A stretch of 64,000 bases of DNA from Hyphomicrobium denitrificans 1NES1 (GTDB lineage Bacteria > Pseudomonadota > Alphaproteobacteria > Rhizobiales > Hyphomicrobiaceae), in assembly GCF_000230975.2 (NCBI RefSeq), contig NC_021172.1, positions 1,054,001 to 1,118,000 on the forward strand, read 5' to 3'. The notes beneath the pieces are model-generated. The model saw nothing but the letters and a program-made list of their open reading frames with translations, did no database searches and was not told where the DNA came from. Below, in pieces: positions 55,939 to 64,000 of the stretch. Made by a program: the position numbers and the translations under genes. The stretch's first letter is position 1; each line of letters opens with the position of its first letter.

Positions 55939-58655
55939 GCCACGTCCTTGGGAGCATTTTGCTCAGTGGCGCTGTCTTCAGCGGCCGGCAACAGGATCGA
56001 AATCTCAGTGCCCTTTCCGTTAGCTATGGGACTTTGCGCCAATATCGTGCCGCCCATGGCCGCAATTATTCCGGCGCAGATTGAAAGCCCGAGACCCGTG
56101 CCGGGTTTGCGACCGTCGCCGATATGCGCACGATAGAACTTGTCGAAGACCTTGTTCAATGCCTCGGATGGAATACCAATGCCTTCGTCGGCGACGACGA
56201 TATGGACCGCGCCGCCGGTGGCCAAGGTTATGCTGACGCGGGTCACCGACTCCGGGGGACTGTACTTGTGCGCGTTGTCGAGCAGATTGAACATGACCTG
56301 CTCGAGCAGAGCTGCGTCGCCGCGAATGAGCGGCAACTTGGCGGGAATGAATGTCTCTACACGTCGCGTCGGAAAAGTCTTCTTGGCTCGAGCGACGGCG
56401 CCACGAACGGCATCCGCCACGTCCACCCAGTCGCGTCGGATGTCGAGTACGCCGGTTTCGAGCTTGGTCATGTCGAGGAGGTTTGAAACAAAGGTTGAAA
56501 GCCGGGTAGACTCCTCTTCGATGGTTGCCAGAAGATCGGCGCGGTCTTGCTTGCGCATGCGATCGCCAAGCTGGCGCAGACTTGTCGCCGAGCCGAGGAT
56601 CGAAGCCAGCGGCGTGCGGAGGTCATGCGAGATCGACGACAAAAGTGCGCCGCGCAGTCGCTCGCTTTCGGCAGCCGTCGCAGCCTCGGCGGCCTGCTCG
56701 ACGAGCCGCGTGCGTTCTATGGCGATGGCCGCTTGGTCGGCGAAAGACTGAAGCGCGCTGGCCGTGGCGGACGGCAGCGCGTCCTCCTCGTCTCCGGGTG
56801 CAACTCCGAGAACGCCCACCGAACCCGTCGATGCCACCAACGGGCGGAATTGATAGACAGCCGAGGGCATCGTCTCTGTCAGGTGCCCCGCGGGTTCTCC
56901 ATTGCGATGCGCCCACCGGGCCGCGGCCCAATCGGCTGTGCCCAGCGTGTCCTCCGGCGGCCAGCTGCCTACGACGGACAGCTCGTGAGATTGCTCCAGA
57001 AGAATGATCGACTTGCCCTTGACGACCGCAGCCGACTGGGCGGCCAGCAGCCAAAGCACGTCATCGATCTTCGTCGCTGCGGAGAGCTTGCCCGAAAATT
57101 CGTAGAGCGCTTGCGTGGCTTCTGCGCGTTCACGCGTGGCGTTTGCCTGCTCGCGAAGACGGCCGGCCAGGCTGCCAGTCGCGGCGGCGACAACGAGAAA
57201 AATCAGGAGGCCAAATAGTTCGTACGGTGAGGCGACCGTCAGCGTGTAGCGGGGTTCGATAAAGAAAAAGTTGAACGCAAGAAATGAAAGCACCGCCGCG
57301 GCAATAGCGGAGAAAATTCCAAACCGTAGCGCGCAGATGAGAACGGCGAACAAAAATACCATCGAGAGATTGGGAAGCCGCGTAATTTGCGCCAGCATCT
57401 TTCCGGCAGCGACACCGCCCGCGACGGCAACGACGGCAGCCAAGCCTCCGGACCAGAACTCGCTGATTTCAGGAAGGACGGACGCCAAGTGTAGAGGTGT
57501 GCTCGGCGTATCCGGCGCGACCACGGTGACAGATGGCCCAGCCGCTTCGGCGACCAGAGAGGTAGAGAACGATCTTCCTATCCAGCGATCGAAGAAACGT
57601 GGCCGCGAGCGGCCGACAATAATCTGGGTGATGTTGTTGCGCTTGGCGTAGGCCAAAACCTCCGAGGTCAAGTCCTTGGCGTGAAGGCGGACTGTCGTCG
57701 CGCCGAGGCGATCCGCGAGACGCATGGCTTTTTCCATTTTCCGGATGGAGCCACGATCCGTCTGTTCGCGTTCGCTTTGCACGATGTGGATTGCGATCCA
57801 GTCGGACTTGAGCGCCGCCGCCATGCGCGCCGCGGCACGCACCACGGTCTCCGCCAGCTCATTATTGCCGACGCAGACCAGGAGACGTTCGGCCGTCGGC
57901 CACGGTCCTTCGATGCCTTGCCGACGAAGCTGAGACAGCATCTGTTCGTCGACGCGATCGGCCGTGCGGCGCAGCGCCAGTTCGCGCAGCGCCGTGAGAT
58001 TGCCCATCTGGAAGAATTGATCCATCGCCCGGCGCGCATTATCGGGCAGATAAACTTTGCCCTCCCTGAGACGCCGGATCAGCTCTTCGGGCGGCAGGTC
58101 GACGACAACGATCTCGTCGGCCCGCTCCAGAACTTTGTCGGGAATGGTCTCGCGCACCGTAATTCCGGCGATGCGCTCGACCACGTCGGTCAGGCTTTCG
58201 AGATGCTGGATATTGAGCGTCGTCCAGACGTCGATGCCGGCTTGCAGTACGCCCTCGACGTCCTGATAGCGCTTGGGATGCACGAGGCCCGGCGCATTTG
58301 TGTGGGCGAACTCGTCGACGAGCAGCAGTGCCGGTCGGCGCGCGATCGCGGCGTCGATATCGAATTCCATGAGCGTGCGGTTGCGATAGGGAACCGTCCG
58401 GCGCGGCAGCACCTCGAGTCCTTCGAGCAATGCGGCGGTCTCGGAGCGCCCATGTGTCTCGACCACGCCGACGACGACATCGAGCCCTTCGTTCTTCAGG
58501 GCGCGCGCAGCCGACAGCATGGCGTACGTCTTCCCGACGCCGGGCGCCATTCCAAGAAACACCTTGAGCTTGCCGCGCCGTTCATTGGCGGCAAGCTCCA
58601 GCAGTGCCTTGGCAGAGGTGCGGCGCGTATCTTCCGGCCGTGAGGTGTTGGCCAT
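55935..58655 (-). CDS. kdpD: sensor histidine kinase KdpD
   Basis: A 906-residue membrane kinase. The cytoplasmic KdpD domain has a Walker A motif (Gly35-Met-Ala-Pro-Gly-Val-Gly-Lys-Thr43) and a Usp-like domain near residues 245-370. Four helices lie about 395-500, followed by a GAF-like domain. The phosphoacceptor His is in Ser-Ile-Ser-His-Asp-Leu-Arg-Thr-Pro near residue 676, and the ATPase boxes include Gly-Thr-Gly-Leu-Gly-Leu. It phosphorylates KdpE. It starts three bases after kdpC. Confidence 0.95.
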   Translation of the reverse strand: MANTSRPEDTRRTSAKALLELAANERRGKLKVFLGMAPGVGKTYAMLSAARALKNEGLDVVVGVVETHGRSETAALLEGLEVLPRRTVPYRNRTLMEFDIDAAIARRPALLLVDEFAHTNAPGLVHPKRYQDVEGVLQAGIDVWTTLNIQHLESLTDVVERIAGITVRETIPDKVLERADEIVVVDLPPEELIRRLREGKVYLPDNARRAMDQFFQMGNLTALRELALRRTADRVDEQMLSQLRRQGIEGPWPTAERLLVCVGNNELAETVVRAAARMAAALKSDWIAIHIVQSEREQTDRGSIRKMEKAMRLADRLGATTVRLHAKDLTSEVLAYAKRNNITQIIVGRSRPRFFDRWIGRSFSTSLVAEAAGPSVTVVAPDTPSTPLHLASVLPEISEFWSGGLAAVVAVAGGVAAGKMLAQITRLPNLSMVFLFAVLICALRFGIFSAIAAAVLSFLAFNFFFIEPRYTLTVASPYELFGLLIFLVVAAATGSLAGRLREQANATRERAEATQALYEFSGKLSAATKIDDVLWLLAAQSAAVVKGKSIILLEQSHELSVVGSWPPEDTLGTADWAAARWAHRNGEPAGHLTETMPSAVYQFRPLVASTGSVGVLGVAPGDEEDALPSATASALQSFADQAAIAIERTRLVEQAAEAATAAESERLRGALLSSISHDLRTPLASILGSATSLRQLGDRMRKQDRADLLATIEEESTRLSTFVSNLLDMTKLETGVLDIRRDWVDVADAVRGAVARAKKTFPTRRVETFIPAKLPLIRGDAALLEQVMFNLLDNAHKYSPPESVTRVSITLATGGAVHIVVADEGIGIPSEALNKVFDKFYRAHIGDGRKPGTGLGLSICAGIIAAMGGTILAQSPIANGKGTEISILLPAAEDSATEQNAPKDVA

Positions 58656-58658
58656 GTC

Positions 58659-59237
58659 CTATCCGGAACCCGCTCCAAAGGTACGGTCAAGAGCCAAATT
58701 GAGCAGCAGAACGTTAATCCGCGGCTCGCCTATGACGCCCAAAGTCGGTTGCCTGGTGTCTTCGGCGATAAGCGCGCGGACGCGATCTGGCGAGACGCCG
58801 CGCGCCGCGGCCACTCGTCCAACCTGAAGCTCGGCATAGGCTGGGCTGATATGCGGATCAAGGCCGCTGCCCGAGGCTGTTACGGCGTCGGCCGGGATGT
58901 CGGTTGCTCCTTCTTTGTGCAGCTTGGCGATGTCGTTCTTGACGCGCTCCAAAAGCTGACGCGAGAGCGGTCCGAGATTCGATCCGGAGGAGGATGAGGC
59001 GTCATAGCCGGATTGGCCCGCTGCCGAGGGGCGTCCGTGAAAATATCTGCCCGACGCGAACGACTGGCCGATCAGCTGAGATCCGACGATTTTTCCGTCG
59101 CGGCTGATCTGGCTGCCTGCGGCTTTTGTGGGAAAGATGACGTTCGCGATGCCGGTCAGTGCGAGCGGATAGGCCAGGCCGGTCAAGCCCGTGAAAACGA
59201 TGAACAGAGTGATCGCCGGGCGGAAATACGACAGCAT
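58659..59237 (-). CDS. kdpC: potassium-transporting ATPase subunit C
   Basis: A 192-residue subunit with one N-terminal helix (about 8-30) and a periplasmic domain. Phe-His-Gly-Arg-Pro-Ser-Ala near residue 68 and the C-terminal Leu-Asn-Leu-Ala-Leu-Asp are family features. It helps KdpB bind ATP and KdpA pass potassium. Gaps are 12 bases to kdpB and three to kdpD. Confidence 0.94.
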   Translation of the reverse strand: MLSYFRPAITLFIVFTGLTGLAYPLALTGIANVIFPTKAAGSQISRDGKIVGSQLIGQSFASGRYFHGRPSAAGQSGYDASSSSGSNLGPLSRQLLERVKNDIAKLHKEGATDIPADAVTASGSGLDPHISPAYAELQVGRVAAARGVSPDRVRALIAEDTRQPTLGVIGEPRINVLLLNLALDRTFGAGSG

Positions 59238-59249
59238 GTGCGGCCCTCC

Positions 59250-61301
59250 TTAAGCGAGACCCAGGGCTGAGACAGTCAAGTCCACGATCTTGATTCCGAT
59301 GAATGGGACGATGATGCCACCGAGGCCGTAGACAAGCAGGTTGCGCCTCAGGAGTGCGGCTGCTCCGATCGGCCGGTAAGCGACGCCTTTCAGCGCCAGC
59401 GGTATCAGGGCGACGATAATGAGCGCGTTGAAGATGACGGCGGACAGGATGGCGCTCTGTGGCGTCGTGAGAGCCATGACGTTCAGCTTGCCAAGTTCGG
59501 GGTAGGTGGCGACGAACAGCGCTGGGATAATCGCGAAGTACTTCGCCACGTCGTTCGCTATCGAGAACGTCGTCAGCGAGCCGCGCGTCATCAGCAGTTG
59601 CTTGCCGATTTCGGTGATCTCGATCAGCTTGGTCGGATCGCTGTCGAGGTCCACCATGTTGCCCGCTTCTCGCGCTGCCTGGGTACCGGTCTGCATGGCA
59701 ACCCCGACGTCGGCCTGCGCGAGTGCGGGTGCGTCGTTCGTGCCGTCGCCGCACATGGCGATCAGGCGGCCCTTACGCTGCTCGGAGCGGATATAGGCGA
59801 GCTTGTCCTGCGGAGTGGCTTCCGCGATGTAGTCATCGACGCCAGCTTCGGAGGCGATGGCTGCGGCGGTGACGGGGTTGTCGCCCGTGACCATCACGGT
59901 CTTGATGCCCATCTGGCGCAGCGCCGCAAAGCGTGTCTTGATCTCGGGTTTGACGACGTCCTTGAGGTGAATGACGCCGACAAGATCGGAGCCTTCAGCG
60001 ACGGCGAGCGGCGTGCCACCCGTCCGTGCGATCGAGTCCACGGCTTGCCGAAATACCGCCGGAGCATGTTCGATCGTCTGGCCGACCTGCGCCAGCATCG
60101 CATCGACTGCGCCCTTGCGTATGTTGCGGCCATCGATATCGATGCCGGAGACGCGGGTCTGGGCGGAAAACGGAATGACCTTCGTCGGGACCATGTCGCC
60201 GATGTCCGGAAGTCCGTAGTGGCCGCGCGCAAGCGCCACAATCGAACGTCCTTCCGGCGTTTCGTCTGCGAGCGACGCAAGAAGTGACGATTTCGCAACG
60301 TCGTGCTCCGAGCGGCCGGGTACAGGTATGAAGGCGCTCGCGAGACGGTTGCCGTAGGTGATGGTGCCGGTCTTGTCGAGAAGCAGCGTGTCGACATCGC
60401 CTGCTGCCTCGACCGCGCGACCGGAGGTGGCGACCACGTTGAAGCGAACAAGTCGATCCATCCCCGCGATGCCGATTGCCGACAGGAGACCACCGATGGT
60501 CGTCGGGATGAGCGTGACGAGCAGGGCGACGAGCACCGTCACAGAGACTTCGGTCGAAGAATAATCGGCGATGCCCCATAGCGTCGTAACCGTAATCAGC
60601 AGAATCAGGGTCATGCCGGACAGCAGGATCGACAACGCCAACTCGTTCGGCGTCTTCTGTCGTTCGGCGCCTTCCACAAGGGCGATCATGCGGTCGAGGA
60701 ACGAGGAACCCGCGACTGCCGTGATACGCACGATAATCCAATCGGACAACACGACCGTGCCTCCCGTCACCGCAGAGCGGTCGCCGCCCGACTCTCGGAT
60801 AACAGGCGCGGATTCGCCGGTGATGGCGGACTCGTTGACCGAAGCAATGCCCTGGATGACCTCGCCATCGGCGGGAATCGTATCTCCAGCCTCTACCAGA
60901 ACGACGTCACCAGCGACGAGATCTTGCGCGGGCTTCGACTCCCACGGGTCGTCTTTCGTGTCGTCGGGATGAAGCAGCAGTTTTGCGATCGTGTCGCTGC
61001 GCGTGCGCCGGAGCGCGTCCGCCTGGGCACGGCCACGTCCCTCTGCCACCGCTTCGGCGAAGTTGGCGAAAAGAACGGTAAACCACAGCCAAGCCGCGAT
61101 CTGTCCAGTGAAGAGAAGGCCAGCCCGGCCCACCGCGATATCGCGGATGAAGATCAGCGTGACCAAGGCCGCCACCGCGCCCGTCACGAACATGACCGGG
61201 TTGCGAACGAGTTTTCTGGGCGCGAGCTTGCGAACAGCATCGACGGTGGCACGGCGGAGAATGGATTGGTCCAGCAATCCGTGAATTACGCGCTTGCTCA
61301 T
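59250..61301 (-). CDS. kdpB: potassium-transporting ATPase subunit B
   Basis: A 683-residue P-type ATPase energising the Kdp pump. The phosphorylated Asp is in [10 protein letters not shown] at about residue 309. Ser-Ala-Ile-Thr-Gly-Glu-Ser-Ala is the actuator loop, and Cys-Gly-Asp-Gly-Thr-Asn-Asp-Ala-Pro the hinge. Ten bases follow kdpA. Length and motifs are standard. Confidence 0.96.
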   Translation of the reverse strand: MSKRVIHGLLDQSILRRATVDAVRKLAPRKLVRNPVMFVTGAVAALVTLIFIRDIAVGRAGLLFTGQIAAWLWFTVLFANFAEAVAEGRGRAQADALRRTRSDTIAKLLLHPDDTKDDPWESKPAQDLVAGDVVLVEAGDTIPADGEVIQGIASVNESAITGESAPVIRESGGDRSAVTGGTVVLSDWIIVRITAVAGSSFLDRMIALVEGAERQKTPNELALSILLSGMTLILLITVTTLWGIADYSSTEVSVTVLVALLVTLIPTTIGGLLSAIGIAGMDRLVRFNVVATSGRAVEAAGDVDTLLLDKTGTITYGNRLASAFIPVPGRSEHDVAKSSLLASLADETPEGRSIVALARGHYGLPDIGDMVPTKVIPFSAQTRVSGIDIDGRNIRKGAVDAMLAQVGQTIEHAPAVFRQAVDSIARTGGTPLAVAEGSDLVGVIHLKDVVKPEIKTRFAALRQMGIKTVMVTGDNPVTAAAIASEAGVDDYIAEATPQDKLAYIRSEQRKGRLIAMCGDGTNDAPALAQADVGVAMQTGTQAAREAGNMVDLDSDPTKLIEITEIGKQLLMTRGSLTTFSIANDVAKYFAIIPALFVATYPELGKLNVMALTTPQSAILSAVIFNALIIVALIPLALKGVAYRPIGAAALLRRNLLVYGLGGIIVPFIGIKIVDLTVSALGLA

Positions 61302-61311
61302 TGTCGCCTCC

Positions 61312-63021
61312 TCAAAACGTCTTGCCGGCCAGCATCAGGAAGTGCTCGACGATGGGACCGAGCGCGAGAGCCGGGAAATAGAGCAGACCGCCGAGGATCA
61401 GGATCACGCCGGTGAGCAAGCCGCAGAACAACATGCCGTCCGTCGGAAATGTACCGGCCGAGGCCGCCGTCTTCGTTTTGGTCGCGATCGAGCCTGCAAT
61501 CGCCATCACCGGGACGACATAGGCAAAGCGTCCGAACATCATCGCGAGGCCGAGCGTCGTGTTGAACCAGGGTGTATTGGCGTTGAGACCGGCGAAGGCC
61601 GAGCCATTGTTTCCGGTTGCCGAGGAGTAGGCGTAGAGGATCTCGGTCAGCCCATGCGGCCCGCTGTTGGCAAGGCTGGCTAGCGCCGTCGGGAGCACGG
61701 CGGCAATGGCGGTAAAACCGAGAATACAGAAAGGAAGAACGAGCAACGCCAGCATCGCAAGCTTCATCTCGCGTGCCTCGACCTTCTTGCCGAGGTATTC
61801 CGGCGTTCGCCCAACCATCAGACCGGCAACGAACACGGCCAGCAGCGCCATCACGATCATGCCATAGAGACCGGAGCCGACGCCGCCGGGCAGGATCTCG
61901 CCGAGCTCGATCATGAATAGAGGAACGATGCCGCCGAGCGGTGTCAGCGAGTCGTGCATGGCGTTGACAGCGCCGCACGAAATTCCCGTCGTAGCGGCGA
62001 CATAGAGCGCGGTCAGAGCTTGCCCGAAGCGAATTTCTTTGCCTTCGAGATTGCCGGATGAAGGATCGACCCCGGCTGTTGTGAGCAGCGGATTGCCCGC
62101 AGTCTCGGACGCGTAGACCACAGCCGTCCCTACGATGAGCAGCACGCCCATGACGGCGAGCAACGCGTAGCCTTGGCGCCGGTCGCCGACCATGCGTCCG
62201 AACGTGAATGTCATCGCCGTTGGAATGAGCAGCATGCTCCAGATCGACAGGATGTTGGACCAGACGCTCGGGTTCTCGAAGGGATGCGCGGCGTTGGCGT
62301 TAAAGAATCCGCCACCGTTGGTTCCGAGCTGTTTGATCGCCTCCTGGCTTGCGACGGGGCCGAGTGCAATCGTCTGCTTCGCACCTTCGAGCGTGGTCGC
62401 CGAAACGTTGGCTGCAAGCGTTTGTGGGACGCCGGAGGCGGTATAGAGGATCGCGACGAAGATCGCCAGCGGCAGCAGGACGTAGAGCGTTGCGCGTGTG
62501 ACATCGACCCAGAAATTGCCGATTTCACGTGCGCCGCTGCGTGCGAAGGCGCGCGTCACGGCAATCGCAAGTGCGATGCCGGTCGCGGCGGAAAGGAAAT
62601 TCTGAACGGTAAGTCCGGCCATCTGTACGAGGTGGCCCATCGTCGTCTCGCCGGCATAGGATTGCCAGTTGGTGTTGGTGACGAAGCTCATCGCCGTATT
62701 GAATGCGAGGCTTGGCTCGACGGCGGCGAAATCCTGCGGATCGAGTGGGAGCGCATGTTGGAGCCGCATCAGCGCATAAAGGAAAAGGAATCCCGCGCCA
62801 TTGAAGATGAGCATGGACAACGTGTACGAGAGCCAGTTCTGTTCGGAGCCGTGCTGGACATGCGCAAAGGCATAAAGTCCTCGTTCCACGGGCCGCATAA
62901 CAGTTGAAAGCGCGGTGCGCTCTCCCGCAAACACTCGCGCCATATAGAGACCGAGCGGCCAAGCCGCTGCGAGAACAGCGCCGAGCACCAGGGCAATCTC
63001 AAACCAACCGGCCAATGTCAT
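61312..63021 (-). CDS. kdpA: potassium-transporting ATPase subunit A
   Basis: A 569-residue channel-like subunit with four M1-P-M2-type repeats. Selectivity-filter-like strings include [31 protein letters not shown] and [11 protein letters not shown]. It binds and passes potassium. The start is 21 bases after the kdpF stop codon. Confidence 0.96.
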   Translation of the reverse strand: MTLAGWFEIALVLGAVLAAAWPLGLYMARVFAGERTALSTVMRPVERGLYAFAHVQHGSEQNWLSYTLSMLIFNGAGFLFLYALMRLQHALPLDPQDFAAVEPSLAFNTAMSFVTNTNWQSYAGETTMGHLVQMAGLTVQNFLSAATGIALAIAVTRAFARSGAREIGNFWVDVTRATLYVLLPLAIFVAILYTASGVPQTLAANVSATTLEGAKQTIALGPVASQEAIKQLGTNGGGFFNANAAHPFENPSVWSNILSIWSMLLIPTAMTFTFGRMVGDRRQGYALLAVMGVLLIVGTAVVYASETAGNPLLTTAGVDPSSGNLEGKEIRFGQALTALYVAATTGISCGAVNAMHDSLTPLGGIVPLFMIELGEILPGGVGSGLYGMIVMALLAVFVAGLMVGRTPEYLGKKVEAREMKLAMLALLVLPFCILGFTAIAAVLPTALASLANSGPHGLTEILYAYSSATGNNGSAFAGLNANTPWFNTTLGLAMMFGRFAYVVPVMAIAGSIATKTKTAASAGTFPTDGMLFCGLLTGVILILGGLLYFPALALGPIVEHFLMLAGKTF

Positions 63022-63042
63022 AGAATAAGCCCTCCGGGACCG

Positions 63043-63129
63043 TTAAAATTTTTCAGGCCTGAGGAGCGTGTAAACGAGATAGATGCCGAGCCCGACGGCG
63101 ATGAGAAGTCCGATGACTGGATCGCTCAT
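63043..63129 (-). CDS. kdpF: KdpF peptide
   Basis: A 28-residue single-pass peptide: Met-Ser-Asp-Pro-Val-Ile-Gly-Leu-Leu-Ile, a hydrophobic helix, and Leu-Leu-Arg-Pro-Glu-Lys-Phe at the end, the KdpF signature. It stabilises the Kdp complex. The ATG follows GTGAGGCG and lies seven bases after the stop of the 27-residue gene. Confidence 0.9.
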   Translation of the reverse strand: MSDPVIGLLIAVGLGIYLVYTLLRPEKF

Positions 63130-63136
63130 GGTCGCC

Positions 63137-63220
63137 TCACAGCCAGCTGCAAAGCTTGGCGTAGCCGACCATCAGGCCGAAGCAACCAAGGCCGAGGAGG
63201 AGATAGGCAATATCGAGCAT
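63137..63220 (-). CDS. 27-residue membrane peptide ahead of kdpF
   Basis: ATG 63220 (GGAGC eight bases upstream) to TGA 63137-63139. The peptide Met-Leu-Asp-Ile-Ala-Tyr-Leu-Leu-Leu-Gly-Leu-Gly-Cys-Phe is one helix, ending Tyr-Ala-Lys-Leu-Cys-Ser-Trp-Leu. Short peptides of this shape precede kdpF in other alphaproteobacteria, as far as I remember, and are rarely annotated. It is the first gene of the kdp transcript here. It may be an additional Kdp subunit or a leader peptide. Confidence 0.6.
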   Translation of the reverse strand: MLDIAYLLLGLGCFGLMVGYAKLCSWL

Positions 63221-63756
63221 GCGCTCTGCTCCGCTCAGATTGACGAACGAGCGGAACATGAGGCGAAGGACATCAAGTCTCGATTGGAAAGTCGCGACGC
63301 GGGTATAAAAAACGCATAAGGGCGACAGGGGATGTGGTAGCGGGCCCCTTCTTTTTTTCTCCGCTGGTCGTCAAGCATCCTCGGCTCACCGCGCATCACT
63401 TCCCGGCTCTGCGAACTGCACTCGTTCTTCCATTTCTTGGTTCCCAAAAAGCACATCCTGCTTGGCAGACGCACAAGCATGGTGTTCGGGACCTCTCACT
63501 ACTGTCACAACGGTATCGTACTGAGGGCTTTTCGACCGCGACGTTCGCGGGGCTGCGCAAGCGGGGGTCACCGAAGGAAAGCACAAGCCAGCGCGTCAAC
63601 CATGTGCCCGGCAGGCGCCTGCCGCCGCCGCGGCATGGTCTTGAACGGCGCTTGGCGCAAAGGTATAGCTCACAACGAGTTTTTCTTCGGATTGGTATTG
63701 TCTGCCCTGGGGGTGTCAGCAGGGCGGGAGAGTGCATTTTTGCTCCGGGTTTCCAA
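63221..63756. promoter_or_regulatory. kdp promoter region, divergent from the right-edge gene
   Basis: The 536 bases hold no supported gene. On the minus strand TTTTTTATAC (63312-63303), about 85 bases before the first kdp start, resembles the T-rich KdpE site of other kdp promoters. Eight T in the plus strand at 63352-63359 are not part of a hairpin. Open frames here on either strand are G+C-driven shadows. Confidence 0.35.
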
Positions 63757-64000
63757 ATGGATCAAAAACTTGTCCGCTGCATTGAGGGGCACGTCTACGA
63801 CAGTGCGCGCAATGAACATTGCCCTCTCTGCGGCGCGCGAGCGCTTGCGAAGGGAGAGGACCCCGCCAAGCACGGACGCAACGACACCCCTCTGCTGCCA
63901 ATCGAGACGGCGCGCGAAGGCGCAAATCTCGATGATCAAAGTCAAACGCGACGAACGCCAATCCCGACGCTTAACCGACCAACTTTGCTGATCGGCGCAG
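63757..64000 (+). CDS. N-terminal part of a zinc-ribbon protein, cut by the window edge
   Basis: ATG 63757 opens 81 codons to the last base with no stop. It begins Met-Asp-Gln-Lys-Leu-Val-Arg-Cys-Ile-Glu-Gly-His-Val-Tyr-Asp, then Asn-Glu-His-Cys-Pro-Leu-Cys-Gly, a Cys/His zinc-ribbon start. The sequence then becomes polar and Pro/Thr-rich like a linker. Proteins with this opening occur in Rhizobiales in front of varied effector or membrane domains; which one is here lies outside the window. No good ribosome site is visible. Confidence 0.55.
   Translation, partial: MDQKLVRCIEGHVYDSARNEHCPLCGARALAKGEDPAKHGRNDTPLLPIETAREGANLDDQSQTRRTPIPTLNRPTLLIGA

Noticed and set aside
57681..58643. Plus-strand 320-codon frame within kdpD
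   Set aside because: It is antisense to well-conserved KdpD domains and shows no family of its own.

Overview
The window looks like a chromosomal segment of an alphaproteobacterium of the Hyphomicrobiales, most like Hyphomicrobium or a close relative. This is inference from several things seen together: moderately high G+C with strong third-position G/C in the long genes, a fixNOQPGHIS-type cbb3 oxidase locus with an FNR/FixK box, a complete kdp operon, and many small secreted Gly/Ser/Thr- or Tyr-rich proteins. No ribosomal RNA is present. Two tRNAs are seen: Thr(TGT) at 26902-26976 on the minus strand and Tyr(GTA) at 29631-29715 on the plus strand. I see no CRISPR array and no phage structural genes.

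Layout. 1-9.1 kb: a truncated gene, small secreted proteins, a membrane-anchored ClpP/SppA-like protein, a membrane protein, an aminotransferase/acetyltransferase pair of nucleotide-sugar type, a diheme cytochrome c and a proline-rich membrane-anchored protein. 9.4-14.8 kb: an operon for a homodimeric-E1 pyruvate dehydrogenase complex (aceE-aceF-lpd). 15-19.8 kb: a low-complexity secreted protein, a patatin-like protein, a 599-residue membrane protein and a small possibly frameshifted secreted protein. 19.8-23.1 kb: an ECF42-type sigma factor with its DGPF/YCII partner, a VOC protein, a second YCII-like protein and a divergent SRPBCC protein. 23.1-26.0 kb: a sulfur and redox group (cysteine synthase, persulfide-dioxygenase/rhodanese fusion, 1-Cys peroxiredoxin). 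26.3-29.5 kb: an acyltransferase remnant, tRNA-Thr, small secreted proteins and rlmB.

29.7-34.5 kb, after tRNA-Tyr, is an accessory region with lower G+C: short hypothetical genes, a Cys-rich secreted protein, a cytochrome c, a DUF3800-like gene overlapped by a 52-codon antisense gene, an array of RNA hairpins, a winged-helix-like protein and an IS1595-type transposase. 34.5-43.7 kb is respiratory: a small CoxIV-like membrane peptide, an FNR/FixK box, then ccoNOQPGHIS and a SafE/TauE-like protein, many overlapping by 1-16 bases. 43.8-47.9 kb encodes a TonB-dependent receptor, a secreted protein and a diheme peroxidase in one operon. 48.3-51.2 kb holds a three-gene chain (DMT transporter, 98-residue protein, 38-residue membrane peptide) joined by ATGA overlaps and divergent from a LuxR-type regulator. 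51.3-53.1 kb holds a coupled pair (P-loop kinase-like and ParB-like protein). 53.2-55.0 kb is a SulP anion transporter. 55.2-63.2 kb is the kdp locus (27-residue peptide, kdpF, A, B, C, D, E). The right edge cuts a gene that starts with a zinc ribbon.

The best candidates for something undescribed are the ATGA-linked DMT/98-aa/38-aa chain with its palindrome, the kinase/ParB-like pair with a missing start, the TonB-secreted protein-MauG-like operon, the extra peptide ahead of kdpF, and the small antisense gene at the DUF3800 locus.
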